Source: UBA8079 sp049601915 (GTDB lineage Bacteria > Pseudomonadota > Alphaproteobacteria > UBA6615). Taken from it: DNA of 64,000 nucleotides. Both the position numbers and the translations under genes were made by a program. Position 1 is the first letter of the stretch; each line of letters starts with the position of its first letter. Positions 41,671 through 49,778 of this stretch are shown here, piece after piece. The stretch is from the NCBI GenBank assembly GCA_049601915.1, contig JBMYRB010000002.1, forward strand, positions 62,001 to 126,000, written 5' to 3'. The notes under the pieces were generated by a model. The model did not search any database and had not been told where the DNA came from. It was given only the letters and a program-made list of their open reading frames with translations.

Positions 41671-42750
41671 ATGAAATTTCTCGATCAGGCAAAGATATAT
41701 CTGCGCTCAGGCGACGGCGGGAACGGCTGTGTCAGCTTCCGGCGCGAGGCAAATGTGCCCCGTGGAGGCCCCGACGGCGGAGATGGCGGTCGCGGCGGCG
41801 ATGTGGTCGCGGTCTGCGTCGACGGCCTCAACACCCTTATCGACTATCGTTATCGCCAGCACTTCAAGGCCGAGCGCGGCACCGACGGCATGGGCAAGGC
41901 GCGCTATGGCGCGGGCGGCAAGGATTCGATCCTCGAACTGCCGGTCGGCACCCAGGTGTTTGCCGAGGACGGCGAGACCCTGATCGCGGACCTGACCGAG
42001 CCAGGCGAGTCCGTCTTGCTGCTTGAGGGCGGTGCGGGTGGACGCGGCAATATTCATTTCAAGAGCTCGACCAACCAGGCGCCCCGTCGGGCCGACAGCG
42101 GCGGCGACGCCCAGGAGATGTGGGTCTGGCTGCGGCTGAAACTGATCGCCGATGCGGGTCTCGTCGGTCTCCCCAACGCCGGGAAATCGACCTTGTTGTC
42201 CGTGGTCAGCGCCGCACAGCCGAAGATCGCGGATTATCCGTTCACCACGCTCTATCCCGGCCTCGGCGTCGTCGAGAGCGACGACCGTGCGTTCGTGATG
42301 GCGGATATTCCCGGCCTGATCGGAGGGGCCCATGACGGCAAGGGGCTGGGCGACCGCTTCCTCGGCCATGTGGAACGATGCCGCGTGCTGCTTCACCTGG
42401 TGGACGTCACGGCCGGACCGGAAGCCGTAGCAGAGGCCTATCGTACCATCTGCGAGGAGCTCGCGGCCTATGGCGGCGGCCTGGCGGACAAGCAGGTCGT
42501 CGTCGCGTTGAGCAAGTGTGACGCGGCCTTGTCCGAAGATATTGCGGCATGCCGCGCGGCGTTGGCCGACGCGGGAGCGGCGGACATCCACGAGATCTCC
42601 GCCATCGCCGGCGATGGCATGACTGAAACCTTGCGCGCGCTTTGTCGCATTATCGACGCCGAGGCCGAGGCTGAAAAAGTCGCGGCGGAGGAGGCTGAAG
42701 CGATCCAGCCGAGCGCCGCCGCGGGCGACATTTCGGAGTCGGTTCGGTGA
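41671..42750 (+). CDS. obgE: GTPase Obg/CgtA
   Basis: Essential ribosome-assembly and stress GTPase, 359 residues. The glycine-rich Obg domain fills residues 1-158 (FLDQAKIYLRSGDGGNGCVS, VPRGGPDGGDGGRGGDVV). The G domain has the P-loop GLPNAGKSTLLSVV, switch FTTLYPGLGVV, DIPGLIGGAHDGKGLG and the guanine motif, here read as LSKCD in place of the usual NKxD. A short acidic C-terminal tail follows (EAEKVAAEEAEA). ATG 41671 is the family start; an upstream in-frame ATG at 41629 lies in the terminator hairpin. Its TGA overlaps the proB GTG start, so Obg and proline synthesis are translationally linked. Confidence 0.96.
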   Translation: MKFLDQAKIYLRSGDGGNGCVSFRREANVPRGGPDGGDGGRGGDVVAVCVDGLNTLIDYRYRQHFKAERGTDGMGKARYGAGGKDSILELPVGTQVFAEDGETLIADLTEPGESVLLLEGGAGGRGNIHFKSSTNQAPRRADSGGDAQEMWVWLRLKLIADAGLVGLPNAGKSTLLSVVSAAQPKIADYPFTTLYPGLGVVESDDRAFVMADIPGLIGGAHDGKGLGDRFLGHVERCRVLLHLVDVTAGPEAVAEAYRTICEELAAYGGGLADKQVVVALSKCDAALSEDIAACRAALADAGAADIHEISAIAGDGMTETLRALCRIIDAEAEAEKVAAEEAEAIQPSAAAGDISESVR

Positions 42751-43877
42751 GTATCGGCAGGGATATTACGACTGGCAAACGGATCGTGGTGAAGATCGGG
42801 TCCGCGTTGCTTGTCCATGATGATGGCCGGTTGCGGGCTGAATGGCTCGATGCGCTGGCCCAGGACATCGCGGCGCTGCGCGCGTCCGGCGCGGAGATCA
42901 TGATTGTCTCTTCCGGTGCGATTGCGATCGGGAGACGCTTGCTGGGGCTGGCAAGTGGGCCACGCAACCGCGCGCTTCGGCTCGAGGAGAGCCAGGCGGC
43001 TGCCGCTACCGGCCAGGTGCGCCTCGCGCACGCCTGGCAGGAAACACTTGGCCATTGCGATGTGCCGGTCGCGCAAATTCTGCTCACCATTGAAGATACC
43101 GAGGACCGTCGGCGGCATTTGAATGCGCGTAACACGATCGGCACGCTGCTGCGTCTCGGGGTGGTTCCCGTAATCAACGAGAACGACACGGTTGCGACCG
43201 ACGAGATCCGGTTTGGTGATAATGACCGGCTCGCCGCGCGGGTTGCCCAGATGATGGGGGCGGATACCTGCATCATCCTCTCGGATATTGACGGGCTCTA
43301 TACCGCCGACCCGACGGTGGATGACGGCGCCCGTCATATTGCAGAAGTCGACGCGATCACGCCGGAAATTGCGGCGATGGCAGGTGAGACCGCCGGTGAG
43401 GATGGGTCCGGTGGCATGATCACCAAGATCGAGGCTGCCCGCGTGGCGTTACTGTCGGGCTGCCGTTTGGTCATCACCGATGGGCGCGGGGCCAATCCGA
43501 TCGCCGCCCTGGTGGCCGGCGCACAGGCAACCTGGTTCGTGTCTCAGGCCGAGCCGCACACGGCGCGCAAGCGCTGGATCGCGGGCACACTGAAACCCGA
43601 AGGTACGATCACCGTCGATGCGGGTGCCGCGAGAGCGCTGGCTCGCGGCAACAGCCTACTGCCGGCCGGTGTGACGGCGGTCCATGGAAGTTTTGAGCGC
43701 GGCGACCCCGTGATTGTGTGCGACGCCGACGGCCAGGAGCTGGCACGTGGCCTTGTGGCCTATGGACGCGCTGATGCGGAACGAATTATGGGGCGCCAGT
43801 CCGGGGAAATCGAAACGATCCTCGGATATCGCGGCCGCGAAGAAATGATTCATCGCGACGACCTCGTCGAGAGCTGA
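42747..43877 (+). CDS. proB: Glutamate 5-kinase
   Basis: First step of proline synthesis: phosphorylates the gamma-carboxyl of glutamate. The 376-residue protein has the amino-acid-kinase domain (RIVVKIGSALLVHDDGRL, MIVSSGAIAIGRRLLGL, NENDTVATDEIRFGDND, SDIDGLYTADP) at about 1-260 and the C-terminal PUA domain (GTITVDAGAARALARGNSLL, GLVAYGRADAERIMG). The start is GTG 42747, overlapping the obgE stop as GTGA. It should form the labile glutamyl phosphate used by ProA, whose gene is one position further along, after an EamA transporter gene. Confidence 0.96.
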   Translation: MSIGRDITTGKRIVVKIGSALLVHDDGRLRAEWLDALAQDIAALRASGAEIMIVSSGAIAIGRRLLGLASGPRNRALRLEESQAAAATGQVRLAHAWQETLGHCDVPVAQILLTIEDTEDRRRHLNARNTIGTLLRLGVVPVINENDTVATDEIRFGDNDRLAARVAQMMGADTCIILSDIDGLYTADPTVDDGARHIAEVDAITPEIAAMAGETAGEDGSGGMITKIEAARVALLSGCRLVITDGRGANPIAALVAGAQATWFVSQAEPHTARKRWIAGTLKPEGTITVDAGAARALARGNSLLPAGVTAVHGSFERGDPVIVCDADGQELARGLVAYGRADAERIMGRQSGEIETILGYRGREEMIHRDDLVES

Positions 43878-43887
43878 GTGTTTCGAG

Positions 43888-44793
43888 ATGGACGTTCCTC
43901 GCGCCGAAAGCCCCATCACATATGCCGTCGTCCTGGTGGCCGCGCTGATCGCGGTTGCCCATGCCGCGATCTTCGTTCGTATGGCGGATGCGGATCCGCT
44001 TGTGACGGCCGCCTACCGGATGCTGATCGCGTCGGCTGTGTTGTTGCCGTTCGCGGCCGTGACGGCGCGACGGGAAATATGCTGGCTCAACAAGCGAGAA
44101 TGGAAGTTGATCGCCGGCGGGGCGGTGTTTCTGGCGCTTCATTTCGCCACCTGGATTGCTTCCCTCGACTTCACCTCGATCGCCAATTCCGTTGTGCTGG
44201 TCGCTCTGACACCGGTCTGGCTGGCCGTCTGGGCCGTGGTGGCGCTGCGTCAGCCCCCGGGCCTGCGCACATGGCTGGCCGTCGGGCTCGCGCTGGCGGG
44301 TGGTATCATCATGGGGTGGGGCAGCGCCCGGGTCGGGACGGAGACATTGTTCGGCGACGGTCTAGCACTTTTGGGCGGTTTGCTTTTCGTTGGTTTTCTG
44401 CTGCTGGCCGAGGCTGCCCGGAGGACGATCGGCATCTTCGCATTCGTCACCTTGGTCTATAGCGGCGCGGCGATCATGCTCTGGGTGGCGGTGCTTGCAC
44501 TGGACCTGCCGCTTGTCGGGTTGTCTGTGGAGACCTATCTGGCTTTCATCGGGTTGGGCCTAGTCAGCCAGATCATCGGGCATACGGGTTTCAACTGGGC
44601 GGTGCGCGCGATCTCACCAATGGTGCTGGCACTTCTGTTTCTCACCGAGCCGCTTTTGAGCACCGCGCTGGGCTGGTTTTACTTTGGCGAAGGATTTGCC
44701 AGGGAAACGGCGATCGGCGGGGTGTTGGTACTCGCGGCCATCTATCTGGGCGTGCGGGCGAGCGACATCCGGTTGACGGAGCAAACGGGATGA
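43888..44793 (+). CDS. EamA/DMT-family inner membrane transporter
   Basis: A 301-residue integral membrane protein with ten hydrophobic spans in two EamA repeats, as in RhaT/YdcZ/RarD-like metabolite exporters. Repeat one starts AVVLVAALIAVAHAAIFVRM, with LHFATWIASLDFTSIANSVV; repeat two includes LVSQIIGHTGFNWAVRAISP and VLALLFLTEPLLSTALGWFY, the family hallmark near the end. The gene lies 10 bases after proB and about 60 bases before proA, splitting the usual proB-proA pair. Members export amino acids, sugars or cofactors; the position suggests, but does not prove, a link to proline or glutamate. Confidence 0.88.
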   Translation: MDVPRAESPITYAVVLVAALIAVAHAAIFVRMADADPLVTAAYRMLIASAVLLPFAAVTARREICWLNKREWKLIAGGAVFLALHFATWIASLDFTSIANSVVLVALTPVWLAVWAVVALRQPPGLRTWLAVGLALAGGIIMGWGSARVGTETLFGDGLALLGGLLFVGFLLLAEAARRTIGIFAFVTLVYSGAAIMLWVAVLALDLPLVGLSVETYLAFIGLGLVSQIIGHTGFNWAVRAISPMVLALLFLTEPLLSTALGWFYFGEGFARETAIGGVLVLAAIYLGVRASDIRLTEQTG

Positions 44794-44854
44794 AATTTGC
44801 GGGCAAATTGACTATCGTCGCCCGCCAGGCCGCAGAAACGGTCGGAGAAGAGAC

Positions 44855-46144
44855 ATGACGGCTGCACATGACATCTCGGCGGATACCGCCGACATCGCTG
44901 CGACGATGCAAGCTATCGGCGCGGCGGCGAAGGCGGCTGCGCTCGAACTGGCGACCGCCACACCGGAATCGAAGAATGCCGCGTTGCACGCTGCCGCGGA
45001 TGCCATCCGCACCCGGAAGGATGAAATCCTCGCGGCGAACGCCAATGATGTCGCGCGCGCAGAAAGCAACGGGGTGAAGGGCTCCTTCCTCGATCGTCTG
45101 GTCCTGAACGACGACCGGGTTGAGGGGATGGCCAACGGCCTTGAAGAAGTCGCCGCACTGGACGAGCCTATCGGTACCGTGCTGGCGGAGTGGGGCCGGC
45201 CGAACGGACTGCGGATTGCGCGGGTGCGCGTGCCGTTGGGCGTGATCGGCGTGATTTATGAATCGCGCCCGAACGTGACTGCGGATGCCGGCGGGCTGTG
45301 CCTCAAAGCCGGGAACGCGGCGGTATTGCGCGGCGGCTCTGAGAGTTTTGAATCCTCGAACGTCATTCTGTCCTGCCTGCAGGACGGTCTTCGCGCGGCA
45401 GGGTTGCCCGAGGCAGCGATTCAGGCGCCCCCGACGACCGATCGTGCGGCTGTCGGTGCGATGATGACCATGGTCGACCATATCGATGTGATCGTGCCGC
45501 GCGGCGGCAAATCACTGATCGAACGGGTGCAGACCGAGAGTCGTATCCCGGTGTTCGCCCACCTCGAAGGGCTCTGCCATACCTACGTGCATGGTGCCGC
45601 TGATCCGCAAATGGCGCGGGATATCGTGCTCAACGCCAAAATGCGCCGGACCGGGATCTGCGGTGCGACCGAGACCGTGTTGATAGACCGGTCGGTCGCG
45701 TCGGACATGCTGGGACCCATCGTCGATGACCTTGCGAGTGCGGGGTGTGAAGTGCGCGGCGATGATGCGGCGCAAGCCATCGATGATCGCATCGTCCCGG
45801 CCGATGATGAAGACTGGAATACCGAGTATCTCGACGCGATTGTCTCGGTCCGGGTGGTCGATGGCGTCGAGGCTGCCATCGATCATGTGAACAGCTATGG
45901 CTCGAATCACACCGATGCAATCGTGACATCGGATGATGATGTGGCCGAGCGTTTCCTGGCACGCATCGATAGCGGTATCGTACTGCACAACGCGTCGACG
46001 CAGTTCGCCGACGGTGGCGAGTTCGGCATGGGTGCCGAAATCGGGATATCGACGGGCAAAATGCATGCGCGCGGCCCGGTCGGTGCCGAGCAGTTGACCA
46101 GCTACAAGTATATGGTGCGCGGCGCCGGGCAAACCCGACCCTGA
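44855..46144 (+). CDS. proA: Gamma-glutamyl phosphate reductase (glutamate-5-semialdehyde dehydrogenase)
   Basis: Second step of proline synthesis: NADPH reduction of glutamyl phosphate. The 429-residue aldehyde-dehydrogenase-fold protein has VPLGVIGVIYESRPNVTADA, LCLKAGNAAVLRGGSESFES, DVIVPRGGKSLIERVQTESR, FAHLEGLCHTYV, the catalytic cysteine in NAKMRRTGICGATETVL and the closing GPVGAEQLTSYKYMVRG. ATG 44855 follows GGAGAAGAG, a good binding site. It should work with the proB product, two genes upstream. nadD begins 5 bases after its stop, so a single transcript from obgE to nadD or beyond is likely. Confidence 0.97.
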   Translation: MTAAHDISADTADIAATMQAIGAAAKAAALELATATPESKNAALHAAADAIRTRKDEILAANANDVARAESNGVKGSFLDRLVLNDDRVEGMANGLEEVAALDEPIGTVLAEWGRPNGLRIARVRVPLGVIGVIYESRPNVTADAGGLCLKAGNAAVLRGGSESFESSNVILSCLQDGLRAAGLPEAAIQAPPTTDRAAVGAMMTMVDHIDVIVPRGGKSLIERVQTESRIPVFAHLEGLCHTYVHGAADPQMARDIVLNAKMRRTGICGATETVLIDRSVASDMLGPIVDDLASAGCEVRGDDAAQAIDDRIVPADDEDWNTEYLDAIVSVRVVDGVEAAIDHVNSYGSNHTDAIVTSDDDVAERFLARIDSGIVLHNASTQFADGGEFGMGAEIGISTGKMHARGPVGAEQLTSYKYMVRGAGQTRP

Positions 46145-46149
46145 CCCGG

Positions 46150-46800
46150 ATGACGACTTCGGGGAATCAGGTGCTCGCGTCCGGCGTCTTTCGCCATCGC
46201 GGACGGCGAATCGGACTGTTGGGCGGGTCGTTCAATCCTGCGCATGACGGGCATCGTCATATCAGCCAACTGGCGCTAACCAGACTGGGCCTTGATGAGG
46301 TCTGGTGGCTGGTCTCGCCACAGAACCCGCTCAAGTCCGAAGACGGGATGGCGACCTTCGAGTCGCGGCTGAAATCCGCCAACGAGGTCGCCCGGGACGG
46401 GCGAATCCGAGTGTCTGCGATCGAGGCGGAGCTCGGCACACGCTATACGGCCGATACCCTCGATGCCCTGCAAAACCGGTATCCGGCGGCGCGATTCGTC
46501 TGGTTGATGGGGGCCGATAATCTGATCCAGATATCGCGGTGGCGCGCATGGAAACAAATATTTAACAAGGTTCCCATTGCCGTCTTCGCGCGTGATTCAT
46601 ATGATTCGAAGGCGTTGTCGGGGCTCGCGGCAGTTCGTTTTCGCCGCGCACGACTGCCGGAACGTGCAGCGCAGTTGCTGCCAGATACCGCGCCACCTGC
46701 CTGGGTGTTCTTGCGTATAAAGCCGCACCCGGCAACGGCGACGGAGATACGCAGAAGTGGTGTTTGGCCTGCGGCTGACGTCGCTGATACAGACGAGTGA
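46150..46800 (+). CDS. nadD: Nicotinate-nucleotide adenylyltransferase
   Basis: Makes deamido-NAD from nicotinate mononucleotide and ATP. The 216-residue protein has the nucleotidyltransferase motif RIGLLGGSFNPAHDGHRHIS (GxFxPxHxGH form), substrate loop WWLVSPQNPLK, RYTADTLDAL, MGADNLIQISRW and the C-terminal ATP-binding region TATEIRRSG. About 17 residues precede the core, so a later start is possible but no better in-frame ATG exists. It lies between proA and rsfS, the standard alphaproteobacterial order. rsfS begins after a gap of about 58 bases. Confidence 0.95.
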   Translation: MTTSGNQVLASGVFRHRGRRIGLLGGSFNPAHDGHRHISQLALTRLGLDEVWWLVSPQNPLKSEDGMATFESRLKSANEVARDGRIRVSAIEAELGTRYTADTLDALQNRYPAARFVWLMGADNLIQISRWRAWKQIFNKVPIAVFARDSYDSKALSGLAAVRFRRARLPERAAQLLPDTAPPAWVFLRIKPHPATATEIRRSGVWPAADVADTDE

Positions 46801-46858
46801 ATGCAGCGGGGATACCCGATTGCATCCGGAAGCGTAGTTTGAGAACGAGGGAATCGTT

Positions 46859-47248
46859 ATAGCACGCAAGAAAAAGGCGGCTCCGCGGCCCACAGCGGAG
46901 GAACTTCTCGCCCTCGTCGAGGAATTCCTCGATGAAGACAAGGCCGACGACGTCAAGGTCGTACCTCTTGCCGGTAAATCAGACATCGCCGACTTCATGG
47001 TTGTTGCCAGCGGCACGTCTTCACGCCGATTGGATTCGATCACAGAGCATCTCATTGCGCGCCTCAAGGCGGCGGGTGTGAAAGACACGCACGCCGAGGG
47101 GCGTCGGTCGGGAGAATGGGTGCTGGTGGATGCGGGCGACGTCATCGTCCATCTGTTCCGACCCGAATCCCGCGAGCATTATGCGATCGAGAAGCTGTGG
47201 GAAGCTGAATTCATGGATCGGGCGTCGCAGGAATCCGTGCCGGCCTGA
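46859..47248 (+). CDS. rsfS: Ribosomal silencing factor RsfS, apparent ATA start
   Basis: RsfS binds L14 and blocks subunit joining when nutrients fall. The frame gives the full family domain: TAEELLALVEEFLDEDKADD, VKVVPLAGKSDIADFM, VVASGTSSRRLDSITEHLI and RSGEWVLVDAGDVIVHLFRP, about 129 residues in all. The first in-frame ATG is at 46997, inside the domain, and would delete about 45 residues, including the first helix. Upstream in this frame there is no ATG, GTG, TTG or CTG as far as the TAG at 46835; the codon best placed behind GAGGG (46847-46851) is ATA 46859, giving a typical ARKKK N-terminus. So either the gene really starts at a rare ATA (infC uses AUU in E. coli) or the base is a sequencing error for ATG. 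Order nadD-rsfS-rlmH is conserved. Confidence 0.88.
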   Translation: MARKKKAAPRPTAEELLALVEEFLDEDKADDVKVVPLAGKSDIADFMVVASGTSSRRLDSITEHLIARLKAAGVKDTHAEGRRSGEWVLVDAGDVIVHLFRPESREHYAIEKLWEAEFMDRASQESVPA

Positions 47249-47263
47249 TAGCGGAGCTTGGCA

Positions 47264-47725
47264 TTGCAGATCACCATTGGTGCGATCGGTAGGCTGCGAG
47301 CTGGACCCGAGGCCGCGCTCCTCGAACATTTCCAGAAACGAATCACGGCGTGGCCCCTGGCGCTGCGTGAATTCGAAGTGAAGAAAAAGGTTGCGCCGGA
47401 TCGTGTCTCGGATGCCGAGGGCGCGTTGCTGCTGGCGGCGATCCCGGACGGCGCGCATGTGGTGATGCTTGATGAAACGGGAAAAATGTCGACCAGTGCG
47501 GGAATTGCGAAGGATATGGCGGATCTTCAGGATTCAGGCTGCCGGGATCTCGTGTTTCTGATCGGAGGGGCCGACGGGCATGGGGATGCCGTGCGTGCGC
47601 GTGCTGACCGGGTGATCGCGTTCGGCCGCAACACATGGCCCCATATGCTAATGCGGACTCTTCTCGTCGAGCAGATATACCGCGCGCAACAGATCATTGC
47701 CCGACACCCGTATCATCGGGCCTGA
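47264..47725 (+). CDS. rlmH: 23S rRNA (pseudouridine1915-N3)-methyltransferase RlmH
   Basis: A 153-residue SPOUT-class methyltransferase acting on helix 69 of 23S rRNA. It begins QITIGAIGRLRAGPEAALLE and shows the trefoil-knot region VVMLDETGKMSTS, FLIGGADGHGD and the closing TWPHMLMRTLLVEQIYRAQQ with a terminal PYHRA, the conserved RlmH ending. No ATG fits: I use TTG 47264, 7 bases behind GGAG (47253-47256); TTG 47258 is too close. It lies 15 bases after rsfS, as in most bacteria. Confidence 0.93.
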   Translation: MQITIGAIGRLRAGPEAALLEHFQKRITAWPLALREFEVKKKVAPDRVSDAEGALLLAAIPDGAHVVMLDETGKMSTSAGIAKDMADLQDSGCRDLVFLIGGADGHGDAVRARADRVIAFGRNTWPHMLMRTLLVEQIYRAQQIIARHPYHRA

Positions 47726-47821
47726 TTTGACCGTCGCGCTTGATGCTGGCGGACCAGTATCGAATCGGGCAAAACCACGGGCACGCGAACCGTTAAACCG
47801 CAAAGATACAAGGAAATGCGG

Positions 47822-48463
47822 ATGAACTATCTGATCCTCATGCGCCACGGCCAGAGCCAGTGGAATTTGGAGAACCGATTTACCGGATGGGAGAATGTTG
47901 ATCTGACTTCGGCAGGCGAAGATGAGGCGCGCAATGCAGGCGTGCTGCTGAAGGATTTCCCGATCGATGCAGTCTATTCATCGACCCTGAAGCGCGCGCG
48001 CCGGACGGTCGAGATGGCGCTGGACTCCGCCGCCGAAGCCGGGGCCGATCTAGCGGGGCTGCGTGACGGAGACGGCTGGAATACCACCCGCGACGATGCA
48101 TTGCGCGAGCGCCACTATGGCGATCTGGTCGGGTTGAACAAGGCTGAAACGGCCGAGAAATACGGTGACGAGCAGGTCCATCTTTGGCGGCGTGGGTTTG
48201 AAGTTCGCCCGCCCAATGGTGAGAGTCTCGCAGATGTGGTCGAGCGGGTGCGGCCTTATTATGAATCTGAGATCGGCCCCTTGGTTCGCACGGGCAAGAA
48301 CTTGCTGGTGTCCGCCCATGGCAATAGCCTGCGCGCACTCTTGCTTATTCTGGGTGAGTACACGGCGGATGAGATCCCGGGCGTGGAATTGCCGACCGGC
48401 CGGCCGCTGGTGTTTGAGTTCGTCGATGGCGTCAAACAGAAGAGCTATTACCTCGGCGAGTAG
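47822..48463 (+). CDS. gpmA: 2,3-bisphosphoglycerate-dependent phosphoglycerate mutase
   Basis: Glycolytic interconversion of 3- and 2-phosphoglycerate. The 213-residue histidine phosphatase has the phosphohistidine motif LILMRHGQSQWN, GWENVDLTSAGEDEA, RHYGDLVGLNKAETAEKYG and the second catalytic His in VSAHGNSLRALL. The presence of RHYGDLxGLNK marks GpmA rather than a general phosphatase. ATG 47822 is favoured since AGGAA at 47811-47815 then sits 6 bases upstream; ATG 47816 is the alternative. The first 38 bases of envC appear to overlap its end in another frame. Confidence 0.92.
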   Translation: MNYLILMRHGQSQWNLENRFTGWENVDLTSAGEDEARNAGVLLKDFPIDAVYSSTLKRARRTVEMALDSAAEAGADLAGLRDGDGWNTTRDDALRERHYGDLVGLNKAETAEKYGDEQVHLWRRGFEVRPPNGESLADVVERVRPYYESEIGPLVRTGKNLLVSAHGNSLRALLLILGEYTADEIPGVELPTGRPLVFEFVDGVKQKSYYLGE

Positions 48464-49778
48464 CCGGATATTCGGGACCGCCCGCCGCCTGCGGGGTGCG
48501 GTGGTGATCGCGTTTGTCCCCATTCTTCTAACGAGTATTACGGCTCCCGGTGCGATCGCGCAGTCGGATGAACCCGACGAGGTGCAGGATCGCCTCCAGT
48601 CGGTCCGAGAGGCAATCGCGACGGACCAGAAATCTGCCGAATCTTTGGCCAGAGAGGCGACCGCTCAGGCTCGCGAACTTCAATCCCTGCGGGCAGAATT
48701 GCAGGCTGCGGCGCGCGCGGTGCAATCTCACGAAGCCGCCCTCGATACCATCGAATCCGAACTCACCGTGCTTCGCGGGGACGCTGCGCGAAAGGAAGTC
48801 GCTCTCGAAGAACGTCGCGCTCAACTCGGCGGCACCTTGGGTGCGCTGCAGCGCCTGTCCCTGCGGCCCACGGCGGCTTTGCTCGTCAGTCCCGGCGATC
48901 CGAATGACATTGTCCGCAGCGGTCTGTTGCTGCGTACAGCGGTGCCGGAAATCGAGGGCCAAGCCCGAATATTGCGCGACGATATCGCGGAGCTGGCGGA
49001 TTTGCGAAACCGGATTGAGCTTCGTCGCGACGCCTTGCAGCAGGCGGCGGTCGATCTGAATCGCGATAGAGACCGGCTTGAAGCCTTCTCTAAGGCAAAG
49101 AACGAAATCCTGGAACAAACACGCGGTGCACAATCTGCCGCCGAGGCGCGTGTCTCCGATCTGCGTCGCGAGGCGCAAACGCTGGAGGAACTGGTGTCAC
49201 GTCTGCGTGACAGTGCATCGGCTACGAGGCCTCAGTCACGGCCTCGGCCGGGTACCCCACCGGCAGATTTCGTCACACCGCAACTGGCACCGGCGGGTCC
49301 GTCGATAGCATCGGCGCGCGGGAACCTGACGCCACCCGCCTATGGCACGGTGATACAGGGCTTTGGCGACGATACACCGGCGGGACCAAAGGCGCGTGGA
49401 GTTACGTGGCAAACCCGTGCCGACGCGTCAGTGGTGGCGCCCTGGGATGGTCGCATCGCGTTTGCTGGGCCGTTTCGCCGCTTCGGGCAAATCTTGATCA
49501 TCGATCATGGCGAGGGATATCATACACTTATCGCCGGACTGGGGCGTATCGAGGCAGAGGTTGGCCAGTGGGTCCTCGCGGGAGAACCGTTGGGACGCAC
49601 GACCGATCATGCAGGACGAGCTCGGGACTCTGGCGAAGGCACGAAAAGCGGGGGGCAGGCCGCGAGGGCCGAAGACCGATCGAGCGGATCGAAGCTTTAT
49701 GTGGAGCTCCGCCTCGAGGGAAAACCGATTAATCCGTTGCCCTGGTTGGCAGCGCAAACGAACAGGACACAAGGCTAA
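48426..49778 (+). CDS. envC: Murein hydrolase activator EnvC family protein (degenerate LytM/M23 domain)
   Basis: A periplasmic coiled-coil protein of about 450 residues. An N-terminal hydrophobic signal (AVVIAFVPILLTSITAPGAI, ending near AIAQ) is followed by long coiled coils at about 45-270 (ESLAREATAQARELQSLRAE and similar) and a C-terminal LytM-like domain (VIQGFGDDTPAG, VVAPWDGRIAFAGPFRRFG, ILIIDHGEGYHTLI, KLYVELRLEGKPINP). The active M23 ligands (HxxxD and HxH) are missing, as in EnvC, so it should activate amidases during cell separation rather than cut peptidoglycan. The start is uncertain; ATG 48426 overlaps gpmA. Its TAA overlaps the ctpA ATG, the usual coupling envC-ctpA. Confidence 0.88.
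   Translation: MASNRRAITSASSRIFGTARRLRGAVVIAFVPILLTSITAPGAIAQSDEPDEVQDRLQSVREAIATDQKSAESLAREATAQARELQSLRAELQAAARAVQSHEAALDTIESELTVLRGDAARKEVALEERRAQLGGTLGALQRLSLRPTAALLVSPGDPNDIVRSGLLLRTAVPEIEGQARILRDDIAELADLRNRIELRRDALQQAAVDLNRDRDRLEAFSKAKNEILEQTRGAQSAAEARVSDLRREAQTLEELVSRLRDSASATRPQSRPRPGTPPADFVTPQLAPAGPSIASARGNLTPPAYGTVIQGFGDDTPAGPKARGVTWQTRADASVVAPWDGRIAFAGPFRRFGQILIIDHGEGYHTLIAGLGRIEAEVGQWVLAGEPLGRTTDHAGRARDSGEGTKSGGQAARAEDRSSGSKLYVELRLEGKPINPLPWLAAQTNRTQG

Noticed and set aside
48426..49778. Active M23 endopeptidase
   Set aside because: The HxxxD and HxH zinc ligands are missing in the C-terminal domain, so the EnvC activator role is more likely.
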